The position numbers were made by a program, and so were the translations under genes. From NCBI GenBank assembly GCA_964058845.1, contig CAXKVR010000056.1:1-64000 (forward strand): a DNA stretch of 64,000 bases, written 5' to 3'. Source of the DNA: Carex sylvatica (Eukaryota > Streptophyta > Magnoliopsida > Poales > Cyperaceae). The notes under the pieces were generated by a model. That model was given only the letters and a program-made list of their open reading frames with translations, had not been told where the DNA came from and made no database searches. Shown one piece after another: positions 34,519-47,800 of this stretch (within the stretch, counting starts at the first letter, position 1; every line of letters begins with the position of its first letter).

Positions 34519-36175
34519 TGTTTGGTTGTGGCCTAAAGTTAAGCAGACCTAAATAGCTATTCCAACTTAGGCCGATGTAAATTATTTATGTTTGGTTGAG
34601 GCCTAAAGTTAAACCATAACTTAAAGTATTCCTTGTTTGGTTAGAGTTAATGGAGGACTAAAGTTTTGAAAGCCTAATTTGATTAATTATTTATAATAAG
34701 ATACTAATTATATAATATTAATATATTAATAATAACTGTAATATATTATATTATTATTATAAAATTTATTTAATATATTAATAATATAAAATATTAATTA
34801 TATAATAATAAAATACTAATTATATAATTATAAATTATAAATTAATAATAAATAAAAATAAAAATATACTAATTATATAATCTTATTAAAATAATTATTA
34901 ATAAATTAACAATATAAAATATTAATTATATAATTATATATTAATAATAAGATACTAATTATATAATATTATTATATTAATAACAACTATAATATATTAT
35001 AATATTATTATAATGATGATGTACTATATTAACAATATTAATTATTAATTATTAGTTATATAATTATTAATTAATAATAATTATTAATAATAAGATACTA
35101 ATTATATAATATTATTATAATAATTATTTAATATATTAACAATATAACATATTAATTATATAGTTACATATTAATAATTATTAATAATAATTATGAATAA
35201 AAAAATACTAATTATATAATATTAATATATTATATTATTATTATAATAATTATTTAATATATTAACAATATAACATATTAATTATATAGTTACATATTAA
35301 TAATAATTATGAATAAGAAAATACTAATTATATAATATTAATATATTTTATTATTATAATTATTATTTAATATATTAACAATATAACATATTAATTATAT
35401 AGTTACATATTAATAATAATTATGAATAAGAAAATACTAATTATATAATATTAATATATTATATTATTATTATAATTATTATTTAATATATTAACAATAT
35501 AACATATTAATTATATAGTTACATATTAATAATAATTATGAATAAGAAAATACTAATTATATAATATTAATATATTATATTATTATTATAATTATTATTT
35601 AATATATTAACAATATAACATATTAATTATATAGTTACATATTAATAATAATTATGAATAAGAAAATACTAATTATATAATATTAATATATTATATTATT
35701 ATTATAATTATTATTTAATATATTAACAATATAACATATTAATTATATAGTTATATATAGTTAATAAGATACTAATTACATAATATTAATATATTACTAA
35801 TAACTATACTATATTACAATATTATATAATACTTATTTAATATATTAATATTAATTATTAATAAAAAGATATTAATTATATAATATTATTATAATAATTA
35901 TTTAATATTTTAACAATATAAGATATTAATTATATAATTATATACTAATAATAATTATTATTAATAATAAACTAATTATATATAAATAAAATATTATTAT
36001 AATCATTCAAGTTAGGCCATGGGATGGAATAAAGTTAAACCACCATGTGAGGTGGTTTAACTTAGGCCGGCCTAAAGATCGGCTTATGCCATCTTAGTCC
36101 GGCTCAATTAAGGCACGTTTGGTGGAATAACAGTGACCTAAAGCCTTTATTCCACCTTTAGTCCACAACCAAACA
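34519..36175. mobile_element. TIR element with TGTTTGGTTGTGG ends
   Basis: The left end TGTTTGGTTGTGGCCTAAAG pairs with a right end reading TGTTTGGTTGTGGACTAAAG on the other strand. Subterminal TTAGGCC/GGCCTAA words follow. The interior (about 34700-36000) is almost pure A/T. No transposase frame. The superfamily is unclear because no target duplication was identified. Confidence 0.55.
35100..35760. repeat. 115-bp AT-rich tandem array
   Basis: The word ATAGTTACATATTAATAATA recurs near 35160, 35286, 35401, 35517 and 35632, giving a unit of about 115 bp (first spacing longer). Copies are nearly identical, so the array expanded recently inside the TIR element. Confidence 0.8.
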
Positions 36176-36541
36176 TGAGGAAAAGGAATCAAGGAAACAA
36201 ACAAACACATACACATAGAGGGCCGACATACAGTGCTGTTTTCTCCAACAACCAGTCAAAATGCGCTTCCAAAGGCCTCTTGAATTCTCTGAGAAAGAAC
36301 AAATAAAGCATCTATCTACTGGTCTATCTCCTCTTCTCAACCTCCATTCTTTCTCCTTCTCTCTTTCTCCTTGTAATCAAACTCAATTCCAGGGCTGACT
36401 GACACACCTACTACTTAAAGCATCCATCATCCCATTTGCTCCATAAGGCAATTCAACAACCCCATCATCTCATCCCCTTATCAGTTATTAGTTGGGTTTT
36501 ACTGTTATACAGTACAATAATAAAAGCATTTATTGGAGAGG

Positions 36542-37206
36542 ATGGATAAGATGGATATTAATAGCTCGTCTGAGGATAACTCTTCTCTTTCCAGGGGTGG
36601 TGCGTGCTCATTTTCTCTCTTTGTATTTTTTTTATCTGTAATTTAGATCATGTACAGTTTGTCACATTTGGAATTGTTTGATTTTGCTTTTTAGCAGAGG
36701 AGAGTAGCGAGGATTCAAAGACTGATCAGTTTTCAGAGGATGAGGAGGCTCTCATTGCCACAATGTATAGATTGATTGGAGAAAGGTTTGTTTGATTCAC
36801 ATTTGTATCAAGTTATTCTTCGAAGACACATCAAATATAATTAATGGAAGCAGACGAAACAAATGATGTGAATCGAATTTTTTTTAGTAACGCTTAATGT
36901 TAAAGCAAATATTGGAAAATAATGACAACTTGTAATGATTTTTGGTTGAACAAGTAGTACCTTTTTCTATTTTCTCTCTCTATTTTTGTCGAGTAATTGG
37001 GCGGCTGTCAGTTATGATTTTTTTTTTTTTTTTGAAGAATTAGTTGGAGTTCAATTTTGTTATGGTTTTAGTGCTTAATCGGTTGCTTAATATAATGAAC
37101 TGATGGTTCATATTTAATCAGGTGGGCATTGATTGCTGGAAGAGTACCAGGAAGAACAGCTGAAGAAATTGAAAAATACTGGACAAGTAGGGTACTCCTC
37201 AAGTGA
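36542..37206 (+). CDS. R3-MYB repressor, CPC/TRY/ETC-like
   Basis: Small single-repeat MYB of 77 residues. Exons are 36542-36599, 36695-36785 and 37122-37206, with the intron in the MYB repeat at GER|W as usual for this family. The repeat holds [25 protein letters not shown], and the protein ends TSRVLLK. Such proteins lack an activation domain and compete with R2R3-MYBs for bHLH partners, limiting trichome or root-hair fate or pigment genes; the role here is inferred from family. In the bHLH-contact motif [DE]Lx2[RK]x3Lx6Lx3R, the first position is A38 and the basic position is T42, so two key residues differ. Exon 1 may end at 36596 or 36599, and the exon 2 acceptor is a NAGNAG (TTTAGCAG), so isoforms differing by one residue are possible. 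Confidence 0.85.
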
Positions 37207-37888
37207 ATAGTCTAAATGGAGATGATTCTGCTTAATCGGTGCATAGCTGGTGTCTTTTGATGTAATTTAATTCCTTGTTATATGAAGAAAGCATTTGTGT
37301 TTACCATATTATATTTTTTTTTTCTTTCTCTTTACCTTATCTTCTCCCTTAAATATCAGTTATTCATGTACTCTTTATCGCATTAATTATAGTTTGATTG
37401 CATTTGTCCATGAAATACCTAGTTTCAGTATCCTTTTTTTTCTTGTATCATTCATACAAAATATGCACATCCTGTAAATTATTCAATGTAATTAGATTGG
37501 AGCACCAGCATTCCAGCAACAACACGAGTACGAGGACGTATATTACGCAATGGTCCCACCAATCGGCTTGTGTCCTTTACGGTACCCACTTATTCCTTGC
37601 TGGTGACCACCTGAGTCCGCATCGTCTGCATTAACTCAAAAGAGAATCTTTTGAGTTAATACATCTTACCCGTTTAATTGTAAACATAGTCTATCTGATT
37701 TCAGTCTAAAATATAGAGGTTTTTAATATTAGTGCAGATCTAATTCGCACGAATTTTAAAATTTATCGGGCAGTCCAAATATATTAACTCAAAAGATTTC
37801 TTTTTGAGTTAATGCAGAGGTTACGAATTCTGAGGGTCTTAGGTCCCCCACCTTTGAATTCATATCCTCCCAATAAAGGACAAGAGAA
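37207..37888. other. 3' flank of the R3-MYB gene
   Basis: AT-rich. Two short hairpins of TTAACTCAAAAGA...TCTTTTGAGTTAA type lie at 37634-37661 and 37785-37813. No gene. Confidence 0.45.
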
Positions 37889-38784
37889 CAGTGGCGAGTC
37901 CAGTATACAAAAAGTGCCTCCCCTGGATTTTTTTTTAATTTTTTTTTTTTTTAACTGGACTTTTGTTACGGGCTTGCCTACTCCAGAAGTGAATTCCTGC
38001 CTACCTTAGGCCCAGAAGAATGTCGCGTCTCTCCTACGCGAAGGAAAAGAAGGTTGCGTCCGGCGTCTCTCCTCTCTCGCAAAGAAAAAAAGAGGGCTCT
38101 GTTGTGCCTTGTGCGTCTCTCCTACGTGAAGGAAAACCCAATTCCTTCGCTCAATGCGCACCATGCGTCTTCGCTCTCCACTGTGTGCCTCTCGTCTCTC
38201 CTATCGTCCTGCGCGCCTCAGCTCTTCCTTCGCTCAGTGCCAAAACCCAATTCCTTCACCTCAGATTTAATTGCAAAGGTTAGTTTTAATTGGTCAATTT
38301 TCTGCAAAGTATCCATTAATTGGTCAATTAATTAGGCTATTGGTTGTATGTATAGATTGGTCAATTAAGGATGAACTTATGATAGAGACAAAAGGGGCAG
38401 AAATGTGTTCATTTTTTTTCCAAACACATTGACTTTTTCATATTAAATAGGGGGTTTCATTTCAGGTTTTATCATATATGCAACAATAAGAATAATCATA
38501 AATCTGTTTCGCCAATTAAAATAATTGAATTCTTTACTGTACTTGATATAGTAGAAAATTAAGATATGAAGAGCAGAATTAATTAAGATAAGACAGGAAG
38601 AATGTTTCTCTTGCAGTATTTTTCTAAAACATAAAGGAACTCTTAGAAAATGATATCTGCTAACAGCAAGGAATTTTCTTAGCAGATGATATATGCTAAC
38701 TGTTGGTTGTAGCAATAATCTTTTTCGTTTATTTGACTAATTTGCAAAACATACAATTATTGAATTTTATGATTTCTTTTATTT

Positions 38785-39760
38785 TTAGAGTTGTGCAGGT
38801 TCAAGCAAATTGAAATAACAATATGGAAAGCTTGAACTGAAGAAATCATGAAGACACTTATCAAGATTTTAAACTGTAATATTTTAAACTTGGTAAAGTG
38901 CGTTTGATATTGTTTCAACAATATACAAACGTTGTAACGATTAATTCAGTAAAAAAACACTGAAAAACTTAATCAAACAAACATGATTTTAACCTCAAAC
39001 ATTACAGACGATTATAAAACGTTGTAACATTTTAATTAAATTCTTCTTTCAAAAAATCCTTTTTTTGATACAGTTTTTACAGTGTTAAATCGTTGTGAAC
39101 GTTTTATAAATGTTTACAATGTTTTGAACAATTAACTGAGCTGTCATAAAATTAAAACCTAAATCGCATTTTCAACTAAAATGTTGGTAACGTTTTAGGT
39201 CAAACAACTCATTTTTGAGCTGACACTATAAATATGACTTTGGAGTTTCTTCCCAAAACATCTTAGCCGATTCTAAACTTCTAAAAAGTGATTTTCTGAG
39301 AGCTTTAGTTACTCCATTATTGTGAGAGCTTAAAACTTTAAAATTTCTCAAACAACCTCAAACCCACTTCACTAATCTCAAGTTAGATTAGGTTAGAGTG
39401 ATCGATTGAGTGTTTCTCTTGAGTAGCTTAAACTAAGAGACCTTATTCTCATTTCTAGTGAGCTGTATGACTTTTCTTGGTTGTAAAGACTCGTCGGTTC
39501 TCATTTTAAGTTGGCCGATTGACTTCCCACTTGGTGTGTAAGGGCTCATCGATTCACGAGTTGTAATCATTTCGTATTGGGTAATAGAAAAGCACACCTA
39601 GAAGAGGTTGCGAAGCCCCGGAGACGTAGGCCTTTGTTTTGCCGAACTCTGTTATCATCCCGCATGTCAATTATCTCTAAACTCATCTATTTACTTTAAA
39701 TTGTATTTACTTTCAGTTTTTGAGCTAATTAGAGGTGCCCCCTAAGCGCAACACTAACAT
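38785..39760 (+). repeat. Copia-type LTR relic
   Basis: Features of Ty1-copia LTRs of plants are visible in order: GTGTGTAAGGGCTC, a GAGTTGTAATC stretch, then AGAGGTTGCGAAGCCC, GGAGACGTAGGCCTTTG, GCCGAACTCTG, and near the end CCTAAGCGCAACACTAACA. Exact borders and a target duplication could not be fixed. It lies inside the hAT element. Confidence 0.45.
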
Positions 39761-39813
39761 GATAATGTATGCTTTGAGTGGTTGATTTGCTTAACTCTAA
39801 TTTTTGGCTAGTG

Positions 39814-39992
39814 TTGAAAGGATATTTTTGGCGATGAATTATGTGACAAAACGAGTAAGAAATTCAATGGGAGATCAATTCTTGAATGATTGTTTGGTTA
39901 CTTACGTTGATAGTAAGTTATTTGATGAGATAGTTGATGAACGAATTATACTACGATGACAAAATATGAGTAACCGTAGAGGAAAGCTCCCT
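39814..39992 (+). pseudogene. hAT transposase C-terminal fragment
   Basis: From GTTGAAAGG the frame reads VERIFLAMNYV, RVRNSMGDQFLNDCLVTYV, then DEIVDERIILR, a TGA at 39957-39959, and QNMSNRRGKL before a final stop. This matches the C-terminal dimerisation region of TTF-type/zf-MYM hAT transposases. The in-frame TGA probably replaces a sense codon. No upstream exons were recognised. It is the fossil gene of the surrounding hAT element. Confidence 0.7.
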
Positions 39993-40340
39993 CTATTGAC
40001 TTGATTTTGTAGCATTAATATATTTCTTATTTTTTGATATGTAAAAGAATATTTGTTATAAACTTTTGACTTAGTTGAAACCTTTGATATTCATTTTGAC
40101 TTAATTGAATTTATACACTATTCAATGGCTGGAGGACATAAACAGGGCATTAAGTTAGGATTACTTACTGGTATATTGTTTTCGGTTTTGTCATAATTTT
40201 TTTTATTGAGTTAAAGACTTAGTCTACTAGTTAGTACATTTCTTGCTATTTTTTTGAATCATGTCTTTAATCCCAATCCGAACCAGAATCCATTTTTTCT
40301 TACTCCTAGCTCAAATCCTAGCCTCGCCACTGCAAGAAAA

Positions 40341-42446
40341 TCATTAGAATTAGTGGATCCGGACCATACTTTTAACTTCTCATGTATCTCAAAGCACCAA
40401 ATAATATTGGCACTGCGTTATCTCCAAATAAGCATAGCATTAAGGGAGCATTTGATTCGCGCTATAGATCGTTACAGGGAATATGTTATTGCCACATTTG
40501 ATTCATGCATGACTATTCCTTCAACATTTCAGAAAATATGTTATTACCATATTTGATTTACACATAGCTATTGAGAAATGTCTTCACTGCTTTTAAAAAT
40601 ATTTTTGTATTCAATGTAATGTAAAAATGTCTGTACCGAATTAAATCTGGGTATTCGATACTCGTTAAATTTGAAAAAGTAAAATAAATCATCCCCTTTC
40701 ATTAAAAAATATTTTTATGTGCTAAAAAGAAAAATTCTCGAGTATGTCTTCAAGGAGACTTGGCAAGAAAACAATAAAATAAAATAGAATAATTTGTGAT
40801 TCGGATGTTCTGTGCTTTCCCAAAAGGCTTTTTAGTTTTACCTTACTTCTTTTCTAGAACTTGCAAATATGCTAGTATTGTTAGAGCAATTACAAGAAAA
40901 TATTTATTCCATCCCGTCTTTTCCTTGTTCCTTCTCTAGATTATTGTGGACTCTGGATCCTCTAACAAATAACTCAAAAAATTTGAATTTGAATCCGGAT
41001 CATCCGAAATTAGAAGTTAGATAGAATGTACGGAGTATTTTTAATATTTATGCTAAATTTAATCTTTAAATGTAAATTTTGAATTACCTTATTTATAGGG
41101 ATGTATGAAATCGACATCGTAATTGAATACGTTACGGCATGTCATCACACAAGTTATCTCCATTCTATTATTAAACACGTTGTGAGTCCAATACACCAAC
41201 GGCTACGATTAAAAGATAAAAGTTTGAATTTGATCTCAACCCTCGAATTACCTAATTTGTCTCCTTTTGATTAAATGCATCTATTTTATGTATAAAAGTC
41301 TAAATTTAGTTAAAAATATACTCACCACATGTGCTGCCACACGATATATTACAATTAAAATTGAAAAAAATATGGAATTTTTCTTATTTCTTTGTTTTCA
41401 TATTTCTCCTCTTCAATTGAGAAGACTTCACTTTTCATTTTCTTATTTCTTTGTTTCCTTACTTCTTCTTCGTTTCTATACGGATCACAATGGAAATTAT
41501 TTTTCTTTTATTTTCTAATTTCTCTTTATTTATTTCTATACATATTGTTGTGGGCAATTTAGAATATATTTTCAATATAGAATATATCAATGTGTGTGTA
41601 TTCTAAATTGGAAACGAAGAAAAAGAAAAATATAAATTAAAAACAAAGAAGAATATAAATTGGAACGTGTATGAATATATATTTCTCTTATAATATATGT
41701 GTGTGTATCATATACATATACACGATAACACTTTTTATTTATTTTTTTGATATCATATTATATGTCGATATTGAATTGTTGTACGATATTTCATATTAAT
41801 TAGATTCGAATCGAGCTATTATTTGATTTCATTGGTACTTAAAAATAAAGAATCGTCACATCATCAAATTGTTATCAAATATCACGATTAAATTAAGTTG
41901 ATTAAAAATACATAATTATATAAATTTTCTATTAACATGTGCCTTAATTTTTAGATAATTATTATTTTCATTGATATTTTCTTCTTCTTATAATATGTCT
42001 CCGTTGCAATGCACGGGTATGATATGTGATTATGATCGTTAGATCTTGACTTGACTGATTGTTAAATTATAAATGAATTAATTAATTTAAATTATGAAAC
42101 AAATTATTAAGTATGACAAACATAATAAGTTATATTTAAATAATACAGGTGTGATCACGGCATAACTAACTAGAGTGAGAAAAATGGCACGGTGGAATCG
42201 ACTCCGTCACGAAACGGCACGAAACGGTACAGAACAGAATGGTACAGTTATGGTACGAAATAGTACGGTATGCATATCCGTTATGTGCCGTGACTCGCAT
42301 ACCGTGACCATCTTTTGAAACTTTGGCACAACATGACATGTTACGTGAAAGATCTAGTCACGACACGTGATCACGTGAGTCACGTGTAACTTATATTATG
42401 ATCAATTAAATGGTCACGCGATGCACATCTAGACATGGCATGACCA
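40341..42446. other. AT-rich intergenic spacer
   Basis: No gene. 42180-42330 has repeated GGCACGAAACGGTACAG-type words resembling a decayed short repeat. Confidence 0.5.
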
Positions 42447-42956
42447 TTTGCGTGTAGGAATGGCAAAAAAGACCAATTGGTCCGGCCCGCCCTTTACTCG
42501 ATCAGCCCTACACTGTGATGGGTGAGGTAAGGGCGATCCTGGAGTTGGGCCAGGCCGGGTCTGTGCTTATGTCAAAATCCACAGACAACCCATAGGCCTT
42601 TATGTTAAAAAAAAGGATACCATCTTTATTTGTTGTTAAACTATAAATTATTTTGTTGATCTAGTAGCAAAATTACATTGTTGTTTGTTGTTAAACAGTG
42701 GATTATTTTGTTCTATTAAAAAAATCACATTATTAATTATTTTGTTTTCTTGTACGGTCCATTTAATGTAGTTGAATATAGACGGACCAATGGATATGGG
42801 CAAGCCCAGTAGGCCCATGGGCTGGGGCAGGCATGAGCTTGAGAGAAAGGCCAATGGGCGGGCCGGGCAGGTGGACATCAATTTTTAACGGGCAGACTGT
42901 GCATGGGCTTAGTAAAATACCAGTGGACTCAGTCCATTATCATTTTTATTTGCGTG
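42447..42956. mobile_element. hAT-like element with 8-bp duplication
   Basis: TTTGCGTG is at 42447-42454 and 42949-42956. The 494-bp element starts TAGGAATGGCAAA, and its complementary end reads TAAAAATGATAAT, a diverged inverted pair. The interior has CCGGCCCGCC and GGGCGGGCCGGGC words. Non-coding. Confidence 0.65.
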
Positions 42957-44033
42957 CCATGATTACGCTTTGATATGTTAATCACAGCATATAAAAAATT
43001 AGCTTGATCACAACAAGTACAATACGAAATTAAAATTACGAAGTATTAACTGTAGCATGGTATGGTATGTATTTTTCCACTCTATAACTAACGTACCGTA
43101 AACCATCTCTCTGATCAAATCACAATCATAGTGACAAGATACGCGTATAATTCGCGTATAAAATATTTTTTTGATATTCCCGAACCAAACTCCGTTCAAA
43201 ACGGAGAAAAACATATAAAATATTTTTTTCGCGAATAAAACGCGAATTACGTTTTATTCGGGAGAAAAATGCAAAAAAAAAAAAAAATTGAAATTTTTTT
43301 TTTTTTTTTGAAATTTTCTGTTGAAATTTTTTTTTTTTGCTTCCGTACTGTACCGAATCATTCCCGAATTATATCCGGATCACGAATTTTTGAACCCGCC
43401 GAACCGAACCTGAACTTTTGATTTATCACTATGATCACAATACATAAAAATTTAACGTGATTCACAGCACGAATTTTATACGTCCTACTTGTGTAATATG
43501 AATTCGTTATCCGGGGCCCTGTCCCGAGGAATTCGTATCCCCTCAGGTACCTGAAGATACAATGTAGGTATATGGGTATGTTTAATCCCATGAAATGTAG
43601 ATACAATGTAGGTATATTCGTATCCCCTCAGGAAAAAGAACGGTCATAATTTAATCCCAGCCGGGTCAAAAAGAATACGGTGCCTATTGTAGGTATATGG
43701 GTATGTTTTAAGATCTGTGCCAGAGTTAAGGAACGGTCCAGATTTCCCAATTGTGTCTCAGGGAACCTGAGGGGATTCGGATTCCCAATCGTACCGCTTA
43801 GCACCACTGCTCAAGCGAATAATGACAGGCGAGCGACAGGTGGATATGTTTTTAATATTTATAGTTGTTTAACTCATGTCAAATATAAAGATGAGATGAA
43901 TTTATATAGCTACATCTTTTTACAATTTTAAACGTTTCTATTTAATTACATCTCTCACCTAACAATCTAATTATTTTAAACACCACTCACTAATTACCTA
44001 TTTATTTCTCATTTAATCTAATTTAATCTCTTT
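42957..44033. other. Spacer with duplicated GTATCCCCTCAGG segments
   Basis: 43530-43720 contains repeated words GTATCCCCTCAGG and TGTAGGTATATGGGTATGTTT, a local duplication of a dispersed repeat also seen at 33250 and 59226. A poly(T)/poly(A) patch lies at 43275-43340. No gene. Confidence 0.4.
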
Positions 44034-44344
44034 GGTCATATTTAGTTGTGAAATAAAATTATTCCGAATTAAATTACTTACGCTATTTTACTCATATTTT
44101 ACACTTAGTTTGGTAATTTAATTTATAATTTAATCTAATTGGAGAAGTAAGGTGTTAAAAAATGCATCTTTATCTATAATAATGAATCCCACAAATGAAG
44201 CAAGTTAATCTATCTAAAGAAGTAAAGTAAGTTATTCCAAATTAATTCAACTCCTATTCCATCTTACTCCTCTCATTTTACTTCTCATTTAACTATTTAA
44301 GTGTGATGTTTACTCCATCTTTTACTTCACAACCAAACATGACC
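44034..44344. mobile_element. MITE, second copy of the GGTCATGTTTGGTTG family
   Basis: The left end GGTCATATTTAGTTGTGAAA pairs with a right end ending CACAACCAAACATGACC. Internal words match 3681-4018. Non-coding, 311 bp. Confidence 0.6.
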
Positions 44345-44817
44345 ACTGTACATTACACACATAGTTGTGCAAAGATTTTGTTGAACCTATATAAAAGGAG
44401 AGAAATTGTCGCATCTAATTTTGTATTTTCTTTTTCAGCTTTGAGTATCGTATTCTAAGTATGCATACTCTTTTTCTTGATTTAATAAAAATTTGAATTA
44501 GGCGTGATCTACTTGCATACAAAAAAACCAACAACAATAGGTAACATCGAAATTATATATTACAAAAATAAGAGCAATTAGATTATGAGAGACCTTATTT
44601 CAAATAAACCGAAATAAAATAATTATACATCTGCTTACTGGGTAAAACATGGTACCTCCAATGGCTTCATAAATATACAAAGTAATTAGTTTATTAAAAA
44701 CCTATATTACCGTCTCCCCCATAAACCAGGAACACCATTGGATAAAATGAGATAATATAAGATTACTGAAAAAATAACAAAATACAAGGGCCATCTCCAT
44801 GTTTTACCCATTTTATT

Positions 44818-47800
44818 TCACAAGTTCTCTGTTTTTGAAGGAGAAGAATTGGGTGCCGCATATAAATCAATAGCGCCAATCTGAAATCTTGGCTGTGAAT
44901 TACAGTCCCTTACAGAGAGAACCCGAAATCTGTTTAAAAACGTGAAAGCACTTTATTTTAACAACAAAACTCTTAACAGAAAACAATATAAAGATGATGC
45001 AAAATTGAACCCCTGTCTGGCATTGAACCTCAACTTGATCTTAAGCATTTAAAATTCAATTCTTCTGAATTTCATTATTTAAATCCAGGGTTAGCAAAAT
45101 GGCAATGACCCTAAACCCTAAGCACCAATGACCGAAATAAGAGTCAACTCGACTTAACAAGAAATGGTCCAGACAGACTTTTTGGGGTTATCTGGATTTC
45201 TCAACCTGCTATTAGGTACCAGGTCTGGATTTCCGGACCCACTATTAGTCAAGTTTGGGTTAAAATTACCAGCTCATGGCCTAGCCAATTATCCGTTTTT
45301 GCACATAACTAAATAAAACACCCAACATGCGAACAAACCCAAGTTCTTCATTAAATAACGTTTTACACACAAAAAAAATAAAAAGATTTGCGCAAGATTG
45401 AGTCGTTCGGTTACTGGAAAGCCACTTGGGTCCAGCTGGATCAGCAAAACTTTCCCTCGTACTAAAAAAAAACTTGACAACCTGACCCAACCAACTGCCA
45501 CCTCATCATGAATCCGACCTTGTAAAATAATACTATGACATCCTATAGAAAAATCAAAGTACCTGAATGTATTAGCAACAAGACGAGTCCCTATTTTGAA
45601 TGACTTGCGCGAGAAACGGTTTTCAAACAATTGAGAGCTCTGCCTGTCTATTACTGTCCAGCTGGAGCCTCCATCTGTGCTCGCTTCAAGAACCCTACTC
45701 AAAGAGACCCATATATTTTCAAGATAATGGAAAATATAACATAACCCTGCAAAGTGAGAACCCTATGCCTAACATCCAAAACAAGTTCTTTATATCCCTC
45801 ATATACTATTTTCAGGGGTGGAGACGGACTTTCAAGCTATGGGGTCAAATACAGATTGGGGTTCAATCCATTTATAATTTTCATGCCAAGTATGGGGGCC
45901 AATTTTACGGTACTCTTAACATTTTACTCTAAACTAAATAAAAATTCATGTATAAGTGTACAAATTTTTTGAATAATGAATGGAGGTCAATTGACCCCCT
46001 TTCACTATACATACATCCGCCTCTACTTGGTTGTATTGATGTTCAGTACGGAAAAACATAAATTTGTATAATCTTACCAAGCCATAGGATCCCGCTCAGG
46101 AGCATCATTAGCTGACATGAGATCATAAGATTCCAAACTATACATCTGACAATCGGACACTTTGTAAATTAGCCAACATCCTAGAAAAGTCATAAACAAA
46201 ACAATAAGCTAATATGCAAAATTGCTAGAAATTTGGAATAAAATAAAAACATGTTCCTTTGATTGAGTACCTTTCGCTCCATTAGGTTCCTCCCATTTGT
46301 TAGCACGAGTGCCTTCAAATGCTGCTGTAGCCTTGACCAACAAACTTTTGCAACTTAATACAGGAATTAACATAAAACAAACAAGAGAGTAATTAGAGTG
46401 AGGCTATGGTACTATGCATAGCACAAATTGGTCCGTACTACGGATCACTATTTTTGTTTTCAAAGTCCCAATAGTTAATCTGAACCGTTTAACGTGATTT
46501 TCATATAAAAATTTACTTGCAGACTAAATATTACATTTTTTTAGATTTTTATTACTATTTATTTAGATAGGTAGAAAATCACTACTTTTGAATGGTCTAG
46601 AATCTTTAGATCAAGTGATTTTATACCTACCTATTAGATGTAGTATGCTTTGTAACATGAATAGATAATCTGTAACCGAATACAGTTAGGTTAGTTGCTG
46701 TTACAAAGCATACTACATCTAATACTATCTGAAAAAATAGTAATTTTTTTTTTAAAATGTAAAATTTGATAAACAAGTACATTTTCATATGGAGATCATG
46801 CTGAACAGTTTGGATCGATTGTTTGGACTTTGAAAATGAAGATATTAATCCATAGTACCGACCAATATGCACTATGCATAGTACCGTAGCCTCACTTGAG
46901 TAATTATTAGTTAGAAAATTAACTATTAGCTTACTATTCCAAAAGGAAGCTGCTCGCCACTTGCAATGACCATACTGGAGCAAAGTCGATTTGGTTTAGG
47001 AAAAGTTATTCCATCTCTCTGATAAACCTTATTCTTGTAACTATTTATCACCTCGTCAACCAAATTCAGTGCAACAGGCAGAGCTAAAGAGGTATTTACT
47101 GGATTCCCAGTTACAGCAACTCTGACCACTCCATCATCACCCCATTCACCCTTCAAGGAAAGAGAATCTAACAATTTTTCAATGCACCCCTTCATCTTCT
47201 CAGAAATTTCGAAGGGTTTCAAATCTAAAGAAGTTTTTCTCTCCTTGAAAGGTCGACTTTTAATGTCTAAAAGAAAATCATTTAGCACCTCCATAACATC
47301 AGTGGTTCTATCTCCAAGTTGAGACAAGAGGAGAGAGAAAGCATCATATATAGCTGACACATGAGCATCTACACATTTTCGCACGGGACAAGATGACAAA
47401 CCCAGTGCTTCGGTTTCAGTGAGACCCAGTTCAGATCTTGATTTGCGCCACTCAGCCGATCCACTTTGTCTCCCTGGTAGGGATGATTCAGAATCTGAAT
47501 TAAGATGAGATGCATTTTGAAGCTCATCTAGTTCTCTCCTGTCCCGATCAGCCAGAATTGAGAGGGCTTCAGCTGAGTAATATCTACGGCATTGTTTTGT
47601 TATTGAAGAGAGAACAGAAGCAACAGCACTTTCAGTGGCAATTATTCTTCTAGAAAGAACCTATGAAAGGTAAAGTTCAAAAATACATGGATATCATGTA
47701 TATGCCCGAATAAAACATGTATATCATCAATAGCCCTTTTCTTCAAACTACCCAGACATACCCAAAACTGCTCCTTCTGTGGTAGCAGTAGTTTGAGTAA

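Larger units (their letters stand above)
37881..40340 (+). mobile_element. Degenerate hAT element
   Basis: The element (37889-40332) starts CAGTGGCGAGTCC, and the complement of its right end reads CAGTGGCGAGGCT. Flanks CAAGAGAA (37881-37888) and CAAGAAAA (40333-40340) match at 7 of 8 bases. Inside are a CT-rich leader-like stretch (38013-38280), a copia-type LTR relic and the fossil end of a transposase. Most of the transposase gene is missing. Confidence 0.75.

Noticed and set aside
34700..36000. Organelle-derived or centromeric DNA because of extreme AT content
   Set aside because: It is bracketed by transposon inverted ends and shows no organelle gene; a short local satellite explains it.
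40254..40556. 100-residue plus frame
   Set aside because: Crosses the right end of a degenerate hAT element into flanking DNA; no recognisable motif.
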